Below, one piece after another: positions 17,653 to 25,174 of a DNA stretch of 64,000 nucleotides. How positions within the stretch are numbered: the stretch's first letter is position 1; each line of letters starts with the position of its first letter. Source of the DNA: Actinomycetes bacterium (lineage in GTDB: Bacteria > Actinomycetota > Acidimicrobiia > Acidimicrobiales > RAAP-2). The position numbers were made by a program, and so were the translations under genes. Below the pieces are notes generated by a model that was given only the letters and a program-made list of their open reading frames with translations, made no database searches and was not told the origin of the DNA. The stretch is taken from the NCBI GenBank assembly GCA_021801235.1, contig JAJYYG010000070.1, positions 1-64,000 on the forward strand. The letters are read 5' to 3'.

Positions 17653-18201
17653 TCAGCCGTCTCCGGGGGCGCTCAACGCCCGGAGCCTCTCCACCCGCTC
17701 GTCGCGCTCACCGAGGTAGCGGACCAGCACGCCGATGGTCTGGTCCACGTTGAGCGCCCGCATCGCGATCATCTCCTCGAGATCGGCCCAGTCCTTCGTC
17801 CTGTTGAAGAACGCCTTGAAGACGGCCAGGTCGGAGCACCCGAGAAACGGGATCCGTCGGCCACCGAACTCGTGGCGCTGCCGGCGCTGTGCGGCCTCGA
17901 CGTGGAAGTCCGTCGTGTCCAAGAACACGTCGACGGGCGTCTGGCCCCAGCGCAGGCGGATCTGCCCGTCGCTCTCGAGCAGTCGGAGGTCGTCGGCGGT
18001 GTGGCCGACCTGGGCCGGTAGGGCGTCGAGCACCACACGGGCGTCGTCCCGCCCGACGAACACGTTGACGTCGATGTCGATCGTGCCCCTGGCCCGCTCG
18101 GTGCAGAAGGCGAGAGCGAGTGCCCCCCCGAAGGCGTACGGGAGCCGGCTGTCCTCGAGTGCGACGGCGAGGGCCAGGATCTTTTCAACGATCGATGTCA
18201 T
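17653..18201 (-). CDS. Nucleotidyltransferase-like protein (AbiEii/MNT-type), probable toxin partner
   Basis: 182 aa. N-terminal FGGALALAFCTERARGTIDIDVNVFV matches the GG-x-AL...R-x-T-x-DID pattern of polymerase-beta-like nucleotidyltransferases used by AbiEii-like toxins, with the two metal Asp residues in DID. Later: GQTPVDVFLDTTDFH (third acidic position) and FLGCSDLAVFKAFFNRTKDWADLEEMIAM, a helical segment common in this family. Its ATG overlaps the stop of the upstream XRE gene by 4 nt (ATGA), a toxin-antitoxin-like arrangement. Such enzymes can inactivate tRNA or protein targets by nucleotide transfer; the target here is unknown. An alternative is a nucleotide-binding housekeeping protein. 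Confidence 0.75.
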   Translation of the reverse strand: MTSIVEKILALAVALEDSRLPYAFGGALALAFCTERARGTIDIDVNVFVGRDDARVVLDALPAQVGHTADDLRLLESDGQIRLRWGQTPVDVFLDTTDFHVEAAQRRQRHEFGGRRIPFLGCSDLAVFKAFFNRTKDWADLEEMIAMRALNVDQTIGVLVRYLGERDERVERLRALSAPGDG

Positions 18202-18512
18202 GCGTGCCCGAAGCGGGGGAACTCGAGCTCAGGCGCGTGTCGTGCGGGGAACTGCTCCGCCAGCTCCAGGACGGCGACGAGCTCGTCACCGCGTGACAAC
18301 CCTTCGAACTCCCGCGGAGCCCGGAACAACGTCGCCTCCAGCGAACATCCCGCCGCCTCGACGATCCGTGAGAGCACGGCGGTGGTTGGTTCCACCCGGC
18401 CGTGCTCATACGCCGACAACGTGGCGTGGGAGGTCCCGGCCCGGCGTGCGAGGGTGCGGAGGCTCATCTGCGACCGCCCTCTCGCTGTCCGGATGATCAG
18501 TGCCGCATCCAT
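18198..18512 (-). CDS. XRE-family transcriptional regulator, probable antitoxin
   Basis: 104 aa. A Cro/cI-type helix-turn-helix occupies about residues 5-60: RTARGRSQMSLRTLARRAGTSHATLSAYEHGRVEPTTAVLSRIVEAAG. The C-terminal part (EFEGLSRGDELVAVLELAEQFPARH) probably contacts the co-encoded nucleotidyltransferase. A 20-bp palindrome lies immediately upstream and overlaps a TACCAT -10-like hexamer 6 nt before the ATG, so autorepression is likely. Confidence 0.8.
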   Translation of the reverse strand: MDAALIIRTARGRSQMSLRTLARRAGTSHATLSAYEHGRVEPTTAVLSRIVEAAGCSLEATLFRAPREFEGLSRGDELVAVLELAEQFPARHAPELEFPRFGHA

Positions 18513-18519
18513 GCCTGCA

Positions 18520-18539
18520 TGGTATCAGATAAGATACCA
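18520..18539. promoter_or_regulatory. Operator palindrome of the XRE/nucleotidyltransferase pair
   Basis: TGGTATC-AGATAA-GATACCA has perfect 7-bp arms around a 6-nt AT-rich centre. It starts 8 nt from the XRE start codon and overlaps the putative -10 (TACCAT on the minus strand, 18519-18524). Confidence 0.7.
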
Positions 18540-18975
18540 CTTTCTGCCGGATCGGCAGATCTCCCAGCCTCCCGGGAGTCGGGCGTGTCTGTTGCCCTTC
18601 GATCTGCGGCGTCCGCGAGTGCACCGCTGAGGCTGACATCGCCTCCGGTCGGGCCTACGGCAACGACGAAATCCGCACCGAGATCACCGTCCCCAAGCGC
18701 AGCCGGGCGGATCGATCACCGTTCCCACCTGTACCGACAGCCCTGTCGGCGCGACATCACTCGGCAGGTCGGTGCCCCGCCCTCCGGTGGGTGCATCGAG
18801 CGCGCCACCGCAGGCAACGGGCGGATCGAGCACCATGAGCTTAACCGCAAGCTCCTCGTGACCGTGGAGACCGCCGAGGACCCGAGAGCCCGGCGCACGG
18901 CGACGACCACTGGTCGGGCCGCGGTCGCGGTCGAGCCGAAGGTCGTCGCAGCCATGCCGACCGGTCACGCCCGAG
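18540..18975. other. Region without an intact gene, upstream of the VapC remnant
   Basis: Fragmentary coding-like stretches on the plus strand (for example AEADIASGRAYGNDEIRTEI near 18630-18690) lack a start or a family match. Probably decayed accessory DNA, perhaps the former antitoxin of the VapC remnant. Confidence 0.4.
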
Positions 18976-19163
18976 GTGCTCGATCTCGCCATCGAGCTCA
19001 AGCACGAGCCGGCCAGGCGAGGACAGCACGAACTGGCCGTCCCCGACCCGATCATCTCGGCCGCCGCCCGGTCTGCCGGTCTCGTCATCCCCCACGAGGA
19101 CACCCACTTCGAACGGGTCCCAGCCGTCGGCGGGGCCGGGCACGAGTGGATCAAAACTCGGGC
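18976..19163 (+). pseudogene. VapC-like PIN-domain toxin, C-terminal remnant
   Basis: The plus-strand frame reads LDLAIELKHEPARRGQHELAVPDPIISAAARSAGLVIPHEDTHFERV... and then GAGHEWIK. The phrases L-x-V-P-D-x-x-I-x-A-A-A, HEDTHFERV (acidic residues of the PIN active site) and the terminal EW are typical of the last ~60 residues of VapC ribonucleases. The N-terminal part with the first catalytic Asp is missing, and the frame runs on into unrelated low-complexity sequence. It lies next to the XRE/nucleotidyltransferase pair, marking this as a toxin-antitoxin hotspot. Confidence 0.6.
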
Positions 19164-19165
19164 GG

Positions 19166-19527
19166 CCTCTGATCCGGCACGCCTTCGGACCGATACCTGG
19201 GCCCGGTACCGCGACGCGCGGCGGACCACCACACCGCCTCTACCTTGGAGGGCGATAGCTCTACCAGGGAGGGCGATGGCACCACCTGGGGGATGTGACG
19301 CGAACGGGCACTCCATCTACCACCTCGTTCCGGACGAGGAGATCCGGCAAGACGGGGCACGATCCCTGGCGGTGGGTTCCTTTGGGAGGGCCACCGGTTC
19401 CGCACCGACCCACGCCTCAACGGGAGGAGCCAGCACCGTGCCGGTCGGGCATCCGGAGGCCGGGAGATCCTTCGGACGGGCCGAGCCGCGCCGCGCCGGC
19501 GCAAGTCGACCGCTACGGTTCGGGACC
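19166..19527. other. Intergenic region upstream of the glycosyltransferase cluster
   Basis: No supported gene. It contains the short repeat GGAGGGCGAT near 19246 and 19270, and ends with a TACGGT hexamer that could drive the cluster. Confidence 0.45.
19514..19519 (+). promoter_or_regulatory. Putative -10 element (TACGGT) of the 19.5-30.9 kb cluster
   Basis: TACGGT, 8 nt before an ATG (19528) that opens an 8-codon ORF (MARTPGLR) whose TGA overlaps the GTG start of the first cluster gene. Confidence 0.4.
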
Positions 19528-19550
19528 ATGGCGCGAACCCCCGGCCTCCG

Positions 19551-22139
19551 GTGATGACCACCCATGCCGACGGAGGGGAGCCGCGGTCCACGGCACGAAC
19601 GTCGGTGGCACATGGTCCGGCGTTCGGAGCCGACACCAGCACCCAGCGCGATGGCGGACACGGCCGCGGTGACCCCGGCGGCCAAGACGGCGACCGGCGG
19701 GCCCTGCTCCGGGCCGCGCTCGATGCCCCCGACCCTTACCCGGCGGACCGGTTCTCCGGGCGCGGCATCGTCATCTGCGCGGGTGGGGCACGCCTGCTGG
19801 CGGGCGCCTGGGTGACGATCAACGTCCTCCGCCGCATCCTCGGCTGCACCCTCCCCATCCAGGTGTGGCACCTGGGGGCGGCCGAGCTGGGTCCGTTCGA
19901 GCGGACCCTGTTCGAGGACTTGGGGGTCGAGGTCGTCGACGCGGAAGCGGTGCGCCGGGTCCACCCGGTCCGCATGCTCGGAGGCTGGGAGCTGAAGCCC
20001 TACGCGCTGGCGCACTGCCGGTTCGCCGAGGTGCTTCTCCTCGACGCCGACAACGTCCCCGCGACCGACCCGACTCCGCTCTTCGACGCCTGGCAGCTGG
20101 ACGAGGGAGGCGGTGCCGCCTTCTGGCCCGATGTCGAGCGTCTTTCGGAGGCCAGCCCGATCTGGGAGCAGGTCGGCATCCCCTACCGCCCCGTCGCCTC
20201 GTTCGAGACGGGCCAGGTCCTGCTGCGCAAGGCGGACGTATGGCACCCGCTGATGGTCACCGTGCACCTCAACGCCCACTCCGATCATTACTACCGGTAC
20301 CTCAACGGGGACAAGGACACCTTCCTCCTCGCGTGGCTGCTCACCGGCCGCCCCTGGGCCATGACCGGCACGCCTCCTCAGGTGCTCTCCCGGACGCTGT
20401 ACCAGCACGACTTCGAGGGGCAGGTGGTCTTCCAGCACCGGACCGGTGCCAAGTGGGTGTTGCGGGGCGACAACCTTGTCGAACCCGGGTTCGCCTACGA
20501 GGCCCAGTGCGTGACGTACCTGGGGGAGCTTCGCACCTTGTGGTCGGGGCGAATGGTCCGGATCCCGCAACGGACCCAGCCACTGCTGGACGCCGAGCGG
20601 GCGCTGACCACCACCCGGTGGTTCCACTACGAGCGCCTCGGCGCCGACACCCGGTTCCTCGAGCTCCGCGCCGGCAACCGGGTCGGTCAGGGCTTCAGCC
20701 CGGACGAACGGGCCTGGTACGTGGAGCGCCATCCTGGCAGGGACACCGGCCCTGACCCGGCCACCGAGGCCGGCACCGGCGATGCCGGCGGGGAACGGGC
20801 CGGGATCCGGCTCGTCCTGGCGGGCGACGACCACAGCACGTGCCGCCTGACGCTCGGCGACGACGGCACCTGGCGAGGGACCTGGGAGCACCCACCCCAC
20901 TTCGAGGTCGAGCTGACCCCCTCGCCCGACGCGATACCGGACACCGTCGACCCCGGTGCCGCCGGCACCGCCACACGCACCGCTGAAGTTCCCGGCGCCA
21001 CCGGCCCCATCCCCGGTGCTCCCGTCGAGACCCCGTCCCCGGCCAGTCTCGGTACCGACCAGGTCAGCGACCTGCTGGCGCACCTGTCGGCCGGCGGGCG
21101 CACCGCGCCCGAGCGTGACGCCATGGTCACCACCCTCGCCACCCTGGCTGACGCGTTCCCCGGGCTCGCCCCCCTGCTACGGGACGAGCTCGCCCGGTGG
21201 GAGGACCGTGGCGACGATCTGGTGTGCGGGACCATCCGTGCCGCACTGGACTTGGTAGAGCGGGTGGACGAAGACCCCGGGAGCCCGCGCCTGGATGGGC
21301 GGCGCAACCCGGGTGCACGGCCCGAGGGCTCCCGGCCGGAGTGGCGCTACGAGCCCCTCCCGCCATCGCCGCCGACGAGCGAGCCCCAGGTGCTGGTTCT
21401 CACCCCGATGAAGGATGCCGAACCCCACCTCGACCGCTACCTCGAACTGCTCGGCCGGCTCGACTACCCGCCCGAGTGCCTGTCACTGGGGATCCTCGAA
21501 GGTGACAGCATCGACGGCACCTGGGAGGCCCTGACCGACCGCCTCGGGGAACTGCGCCGGCATTACCACCGGGTGACGCTCCTGCGTCGGGACTTCGGGT
21601 TCCGGATCCCGCCCGGCGTCCCCCGCTGGTCGCACACGTACCAGCTGGCCCGCCGGACCATTCTCGCCCGGGCCCGGAACCACCTGCTCGTCGGCGCCCT
21701 GCAGGACGAGGACTGGGTCCTCTGGCTCGACGTGGACGTGAGCGACTACCCCCGGACGATCCTCGGGGACCTGCTCGCCGTCGATCGCGACATCGTCCAA
21801 CCCCATTGCGTCGTGGAGTACGGCGGTGACACGTTCGACTGGAACGCCTGGCGGGAGCACGGACGCGTGCGGATGGACCAGTTGCGGGGCGGAGCCGACC
21901 TGGTCCGCCTCGATGCCGTGGGGGGGACCATGCTCCTCGTCCGGGCGGACGCGCACCGGAACGGGCTCGTCTTCCCCCCCATGCTCTACGGCGCCGGGAG
22001 CCGGTGGGCACGCAACCCCCACCCCGTGTTCCGTGCACCCGGTGAGGTCGAGACGGAGGGCCTCGGGGTCATGGCCAAGGACATGGGCTACGAGTGCTGG
22101 GGCATGCCCAACCTCGAGATCGTCCACCTCAACCGGTGA
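19551..22139 (+). CDS. Two-domain glycosyltransferase: Mnn1-type plus Anp1-type mannosyltransferase-like
   Basis: 862 aa; GTG start (VMTTHADGG), though the first ~65 residues are unconserved in look. Domain 1 (about 70-390): GIVICAGGARLLAGAWVTINVLRRI, LGGWELKPYALAHCRFAEVLLLDADNVP with the DxD motif, and GDKDTFLLAWLL, resembling the putative alpha-mannosyltransferase family of fungal MNN1 type. A low-complexity linker (about 400-590) follows. Domain 2 (about 605-862): VLVLTPMKDAEPHLDRYLELL, LGILEGDSIDGTW, ARARNHLL, EDWVLWLDVDVSDYP, VEYGGDTFDWNAW, LDAVGGTMLLVRADAHRNGLVFPP, ETEGLGVMAKDMGYECWGMPNLEIVHLNR; this closely resembles Anp1/Van1 of the fungal Golgi mannan polymerase. No signal or membrane segment, so probably cytosolic. 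First gene of an overlapping cluster; sugar and acceptor unknown. Confidence 0.8.
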   Translation: MMTTHADGGEPRSTARTSVAHGPAFGADTSTQRDGGHGRGDPGGQDGDRRALLRAALDAPDPYPADRFSGRGIVICAGGARLLAGAWVTINVLRRILGCTLPIQVWHLGAAELGPFERTLFEDLGVEVVDAEAVRRVHPVRMLGGWELKPYALAHCRFAEVLLLDADNVPATDPTPLFDAWQLDEGGGAAFWPDVERLSEASPIWEQVGIPYRPVASFETGQVLLRKADVWHPLMVTVHLNAHSDHYYRYLNGDKDTFLLAWLLTGRPWAMTGTPPQVLSRTLYQHDFEGQVVFQHRTGAKWVLRGDNLVEPGFAYEAQCVTYLGELRTLWSGRMVRIPQRTQPLLDAERALTTTRWFHYERLGADTRFLELRAGNRVGQGFSPDERAWYVERHPGRDTGPDPATEAGTGDAGGERAGIRLVLAGDDHSTCRLTLGDDGTWRGTWEHPPHFEVELTPSPDAIPDTVDPGAAGTATRTAEVPGATGPIPGAPVETPSPASLGTDQVSDLLAHLSAGGRTAPERDAMVTTLATLADAFPGLAPLLRDELARWEDRGDDLVCGTIRAALDLVERVDEDPGSPRLDGRRNPGARPEGSRPEWRYEPLPPSPPTSEPQVLVLTPMKDAEPHLDRYLELLGRLDYPPECLSLGILEGDSIDGTWEALTDRLGELRRHYHRVTLLRRDFGFRIPPGVPRWSHTYQLARRTILARARNHLLVGALQDEDWVLWLDVDVSDYPRTILGDLLAVDRDIVQPHCVVEYGGDTFDWNAWREHGRVRMDQLRGGADLVRLDAVGGTMLLVRADAHRNGLVFPPMLYGAGSRWARNPHPVFRAPGEVETEGLGVMAKDMGYECWGMPNLEIVHLNR

Positions 22140-22179
22140 CCGGCGTCGGCACCGCGGCACCGGGTCGAGCGGTACCGCG

Positions 22180-23580
22180 GTGACCGCCCCCCGCCTCCTC
22201 TTCCTCACCCCGGAACCGCCGTCGGCCACGGGCGGGGGACTGGCTATGCGGTCCGGGTCGACCCTCCGCGCCCTGGCCGGTGCCGGGTGGGACGTGCACG
22301 TGCTCGTCGTACCGGTCCACGGGGAGCGCTCCGGGGACGGCGGGTCCACCGTCGCCCGGTTCGCCGCCGCCTACGGCACGCTCGACCTCGACAGGCTGGC
22401 GCCGGGGAGCACGCGGCAGGCCGCGCTCGACACGCTGGGCGACCCGGACCTGCGCCGGTCGCTGGGTGCCACCTCCCCCCGCCCGGGACCGTGCCGCCGG
22501 CTCGGTGCAGGAGCCGTCCGGGCCGTGACCGATCTGGCGCTGGGAGCACCACCGGCGGTCGGCGACCGGTTCGACGCTCTTCACGTGTTGCGGTTGTACC
22601 TGGCGCCCGTACTCGACGCCCTGCTGGCGCGACCGGACCGCCCGGTGATCACCGTGGACGTGGACGAGGACGACGCCACCGTGGCTCGGGAGCTCGACGC
22701 GCTCGCGGGCGGCGGGGGCGACCTCACGCTCCCTGGACACCAGGATCTGGGCGCGGGGCCCGGCGACGCAGTGGGGGCCGGTGACGCAGGTGAAGCAGAC
22801 GTCGGGGGCGACGCTCCGGCCTACGAACGCCTGCAGCGTTGGTACCTTCCCAGAGTGGACCGGGTGGCGGTGGCCAGCGCCGGCGAGGCCAGGCGGCTCG
22901 AGGAACGTTGCGGCCTCCCATCCGGCTCGATCGTGGTGGTGCCGAACGAGGTGCCTCTCCGTTGCAGCTCCCCCGGCACCGAGGCACCGGGTCCCGGGGG
23001 GCACCCCGCGGTCGGATGCGGACCGGCCCCGGTCGTCACCGACCTGCTGCTGGTGGGGAACTTCTCCTGGCCTCCCAACGCCGATGCGGCGATGGTCCTG
23101 TGCGACCGGGTCCGGCCGGCACTGGCGGACACCCTGGGCCGTCCGGCGACCGTGGCGCTGGTCGGCAAGGATCCGCCGCCCGCGGTCCTTCGGTTGGGCG
23201 GGACCGCAGGAGTGAGGGTGACGGGATACGTGGACGACGTCGGGCCCTACTACGCTGCCGCTGGTGTGGCAGCAGTTCCCATGCGAGCCGGCGGCGGGTC
23301 CCGCATCAAGCTCCTCGAAGCCATGGACCTCGGTGTGCCGGTGGTGACGACCGATGCCGGCGCCGCCGGGCTCGACGCCATCTCCCAGCCACCGGTCGAG
23401 GTGGTCGGCTCGGTGGCCGGCTTCGCCGGCGCATGCCGCACCGCGCTGGTGGATCCCGCCTGGCGCGATCGCAGGATCCGCGACGCCAGGCGTTGGGTGC
23501 ACGACCACCACGGGCCCGTGCCGGTGGCCGGAGCGATGAATCAGCTCGTCGCCCCCCCGGAGCGAGGTGGGACGCGGTGA
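22180..23580 (+). CDS. Glycosyltransferase family 4-like protein
   Basis: 466 aa from the GTG at 22180 (VTAPRLLFLTPEPPSATGGGLAMRSGSTLRAL). The N-terminal Rossmann half has the usual Gly-rich acceptor loop (TGGGLAMR). The C-terminal half has TDLLLVGNFSWPPNADAAMVLCDRV, VALVGKDPP, VRVTGYVDDVGPYYAAAGVAAVPMRAGGGSRIKLLEAMDLGVPVVTT, with the donor-binding E-x7-E-like region replaced by the GGGSRIKLLEAM form seen in many retaining GT4 enzymes. Acidic low-complexity insert around 185-215. Transfers a sugar from a nucleotide donor; specificity unknown. Its TGA overlaps the start of the PqqD-like gene. Confidence 0.85.
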   Translation: MTAPRLLFLTPEPPSATGGGLAMRSGSTLRALAGAGWDVHVLVVPVHGERSGDGGSTVARFAAAYGTLDLDRLAPGSTRQAALDTLGDPDLRRSLGATSPRPGPCRRLGAGAVRAVTDLALGAPPAVGDRFDALHVLRLYLAPVLDALLARPDRPVITVDVDEDDATVARELDALAGGGGDLTLPGHQDLGAGPGDAVGAGDAGEADVGGDAPAYERLQRWYLPRVDRVAVASAGEARRLEERCGLPSGSIVVVPNEVPLRCSSPGTEAPGPGGHPAVGCGPAPVVTDLLLVGNFSWPPNADAAMVLCDRVRPALADTLGRPATVALVGKDPPPAVLRLGGTAGVRVTGYVDDVGPYYAAAGVAAVPMRAGGGSRIKLLEAMDLGVPVVTTDAGAAGLDAISQPPVEVVGSVAGFAGACRTALVDPAWRDRRIRDARRWVHDHHGPVPVAGAMNQLVAPPERGGTR

Positions 23581-23900
23581 CCGCCGCCGCACCCAAGCGA
23601 CCCCGCCAGGTGCCCGATCTCGAGATCAGCCAGATCGTCGACGGCTACGTCGTCTACGACCCCGCCACCAACTGCGTCCACTACCTGAACCACACCGCCG
23701 CCGTGGTCCTCGAGCTATGCGACGGCGAACTGCCGGTCGACCGGATCGTCGATCTCGTCCGGAGTGCGTGGGACCTTCCCGCGCGGCCCGTCGACGAGGT
23801 CGAAGCGTGCGTGGCCCGGTTCGAGAAGGTGGGCCTGGTGGTCGACACCTCGGTGACCGCGAGCGCCGGCGGGGGTGAGCACCAGCCGGACGGCCGGTAG
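23577..23900 (+). CDS. PqqD-family peptide-binding protein (RiPP recognition element)
   Basis: 107 aa from a GTG overlapping the previous stop by 4 nt. It is too masked in the track to appear as its own ORF. ISQIVDGYVVYDPATNCVHYLNHTAAVVLELCDGELPVDRIVDLVRSAW matches the PqqD fold: a three-strand beta-hairpin start (DG-YVVYDP-xxxxVHYLN) followed by the winged-helix helices. PqqD-like domains bind leader peptides of ribosomally made, modified peptides (RiPPs) and hand them to the modifying enzyme. Here it directly precedes an HprK-like protein, an arrangement known from the so-called HPr-rel-A type systems. The likely client is the 91-residue product two genes downstream. Confidence 0.85.
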   Translation: MTAAAPKRPRQVPDLEISQIVDGYVVYDPATNCVHYLNHTAAVVLELCDGELPVDRIVDLVRSAWDLPARPVDEVEACVARFEKVGLVVDTSVTASAGGGEHQPDGR

Positions 23901-24829
23901 TGACGGGTGAGGAGGCGCCGGGTCCGGCCTCGATCGAGGTGCGGGTGCTCGGCGCGGCTTCCCGGGTGACCCTCGACCCACCGGCGGCCGGTGCCCTGGG
24001 ACCCACGCTCGGACTGGCCGCACACCACGCCCGCCAGCCCGACGCAGATCCCGAGTGGGTGGAGCTCCGGGCGCGGTCCGCCAGGCCCGGTGGCGGCGGG
24101 GCGGTCGTCCTTCCGTTGTTCGCGCTCGCAGGGGAGGAGGGCACGCCGCTCGCCACCGGCGATTCCATGACCCTCTTGCACGCACTCCTCGCGGACACCG
24201 AGGCCCGGGCCGCCGCCTTGGAGCGGTCCACGGCCACCCTCCGGGCCGGCTGCGTCCGCATCGGGGGCCGGCGCGTCGTCCTCACCGGCTGGGGGGCACC
24301 GGGGGTGACCACCGTGCTGCTCGCCCTCGGACGGCGCGGCCACGTGCTGGAGACCGACAGCCACCTGTTACTGGCGGGCGGTGGGGTCAGCGCGGTGGCC
24401 CGGCGGTTCCTGGTCCGGCGGCACGCCATCGAGGTGCTCGACTGGCTGGAGCCGGCACTGGCGTCGGTCCCATGGCTCGAGAACCGGTCCGGTGAGATCG
24501 TCCACGCTCTGGATCCGACCGAGCTCGGGATGGACTGGCACGCCGGACGGGGTCCTGTCGACACCGTCGTCGAGTTGGAGGGCAACCACGGTGGCTCCAA
24601 CCGGCTCCGCCCGGCGTCCGGACGGGAGACCGTGCGGGCCCTCGCCGAACGGGCCCGGGTGTCGACAAGTTCACCGGGCGCGTCTCCGACGCGGTGGCTC
24701 CGCGAGCTGTGCTCGGTGGTCGAACCGGCCCGTTGCCTGCGGCTCCGGGTGGGTGATCCCGACGGTGCCGCATCGCTGCTTGAGGAGGAGGTGTCCGGAC
24801 CGCAGCTGTTCTGGGGCAGTTCCGGATGA
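23900..24829 (+). CDS. HprK-related protein with degenerate P-loop
   Basis: 309 aa; GTG start overlaps the preceding TAG by 1 nt. The N-terminal half (about 10-115) is an unassigned beta-rich domain. Residues 118-175 resemble the HPr kinase/phosphorylase-like nucleotide fold: RIGGRRVVLTGWGAPGVTTVLLALGRRGHVLETDSHLLL. The position of the Walker A GxxGxGK[ST] reads GWGAPGVTT, so the invariant Lys is replaced by Val; the later acidic position is kept (ETDSH). VPWLENRSGEIVHALDPTELGMDW follows, as in HprK-related proteins paired with PqqD. It may be a pseudokinase or an enzyme with altered nucleotide use. Followed 70 nt later by the small Tat-leader-like gene. Confidence 0.65.
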   Translation: MTGEEAPGPASIEVRVLGAASRVTLDPPAAGALGPTLGLAAHHARQPDADPEWVELRARSARPGGGGAVVLPLFALAGEEGTPLATGDSMTLLHALLADTEARAAALERSTATLRAGCVRIGGRRVVLTGWGAPGVTTVLLALGRRGHVLETDSHLLLAGGGVSAVARRFLVRRHAIEVLDWLEPALASVPWLENRSGEIVHALDPTELGMDWHAGRGPVDTVVELEGNHGGSNRLRPASGRETVRALAERARVSTSSPGASPTRWLRELCSVVEPARCLRLRVGDPDGAASLLEEEVSGPQLFWGSSG

Positions 24830-24898
24830 TCCCTCCTCCCACCCCGGCGCGACAGGGGCCGATCCACTAGCCTCCGTTCAGGCGACGAGGGGGTGTAG

Positions 24899-25174
24899 GT
24901 GTCCGACGACGAGCTCGACAGGGAAATTCTGAAACGAGTGCCGATGGACCGTAGGGCGTTCATCCGGCGCGCCGTGATCGGGGCGGCGTTTGCCGCTCCG
25001 GTGGTGGCGTCGTTCGCCGCAGGCGAGCTCGCCGGCGGCGACCGTGCATCCGCCACCTCGGAACCTGCGTTCGTGTCGAACCAGGAGATCCCTCCGGTCG
25101 ACATGCCCGTCCTCGGCCATCGGGGTTACGTGCCGTACGCGTACCACCCGTACCAGGTCGGGCTGGATGACTGA
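24899..25174 (+). CDS. Small Tat-leader-like protein, candidate modified-peptide precursor
   Basis: 91 aa; GTG start with a GAGGGGG ribosome site. The N-terminal 16 residues are acidic/basic (SDDELDREILKRVPMD), followed by a twin-arginine-like signal RRAFIRRAVIGAAFAAPVVAS and the C-terminal part EPAFVSNQEIPPVDMPVLG then HRGYVPYAYHPYQVGLDD. The tail is rich in Tyr, Pro and His and has no Cys. Position next to PqqD-like and HprK-like genes, its small size and leader-plus-tail layout make it a candidate peptide substrate. Alternatively it is just a small Tat-exported protein. No known family recognised with certainty. Its end overlaps the GT2 gene by 8 nt. Confidence 0.65.
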   Translation: MSDDELDREILKRVPMDRRAFIRRAVIGAAFAAPVVASFAAGELAGGDRASATSEPAFVSNQEIPPVDMPVLGHRGYVPYAYHPYQVGLDD

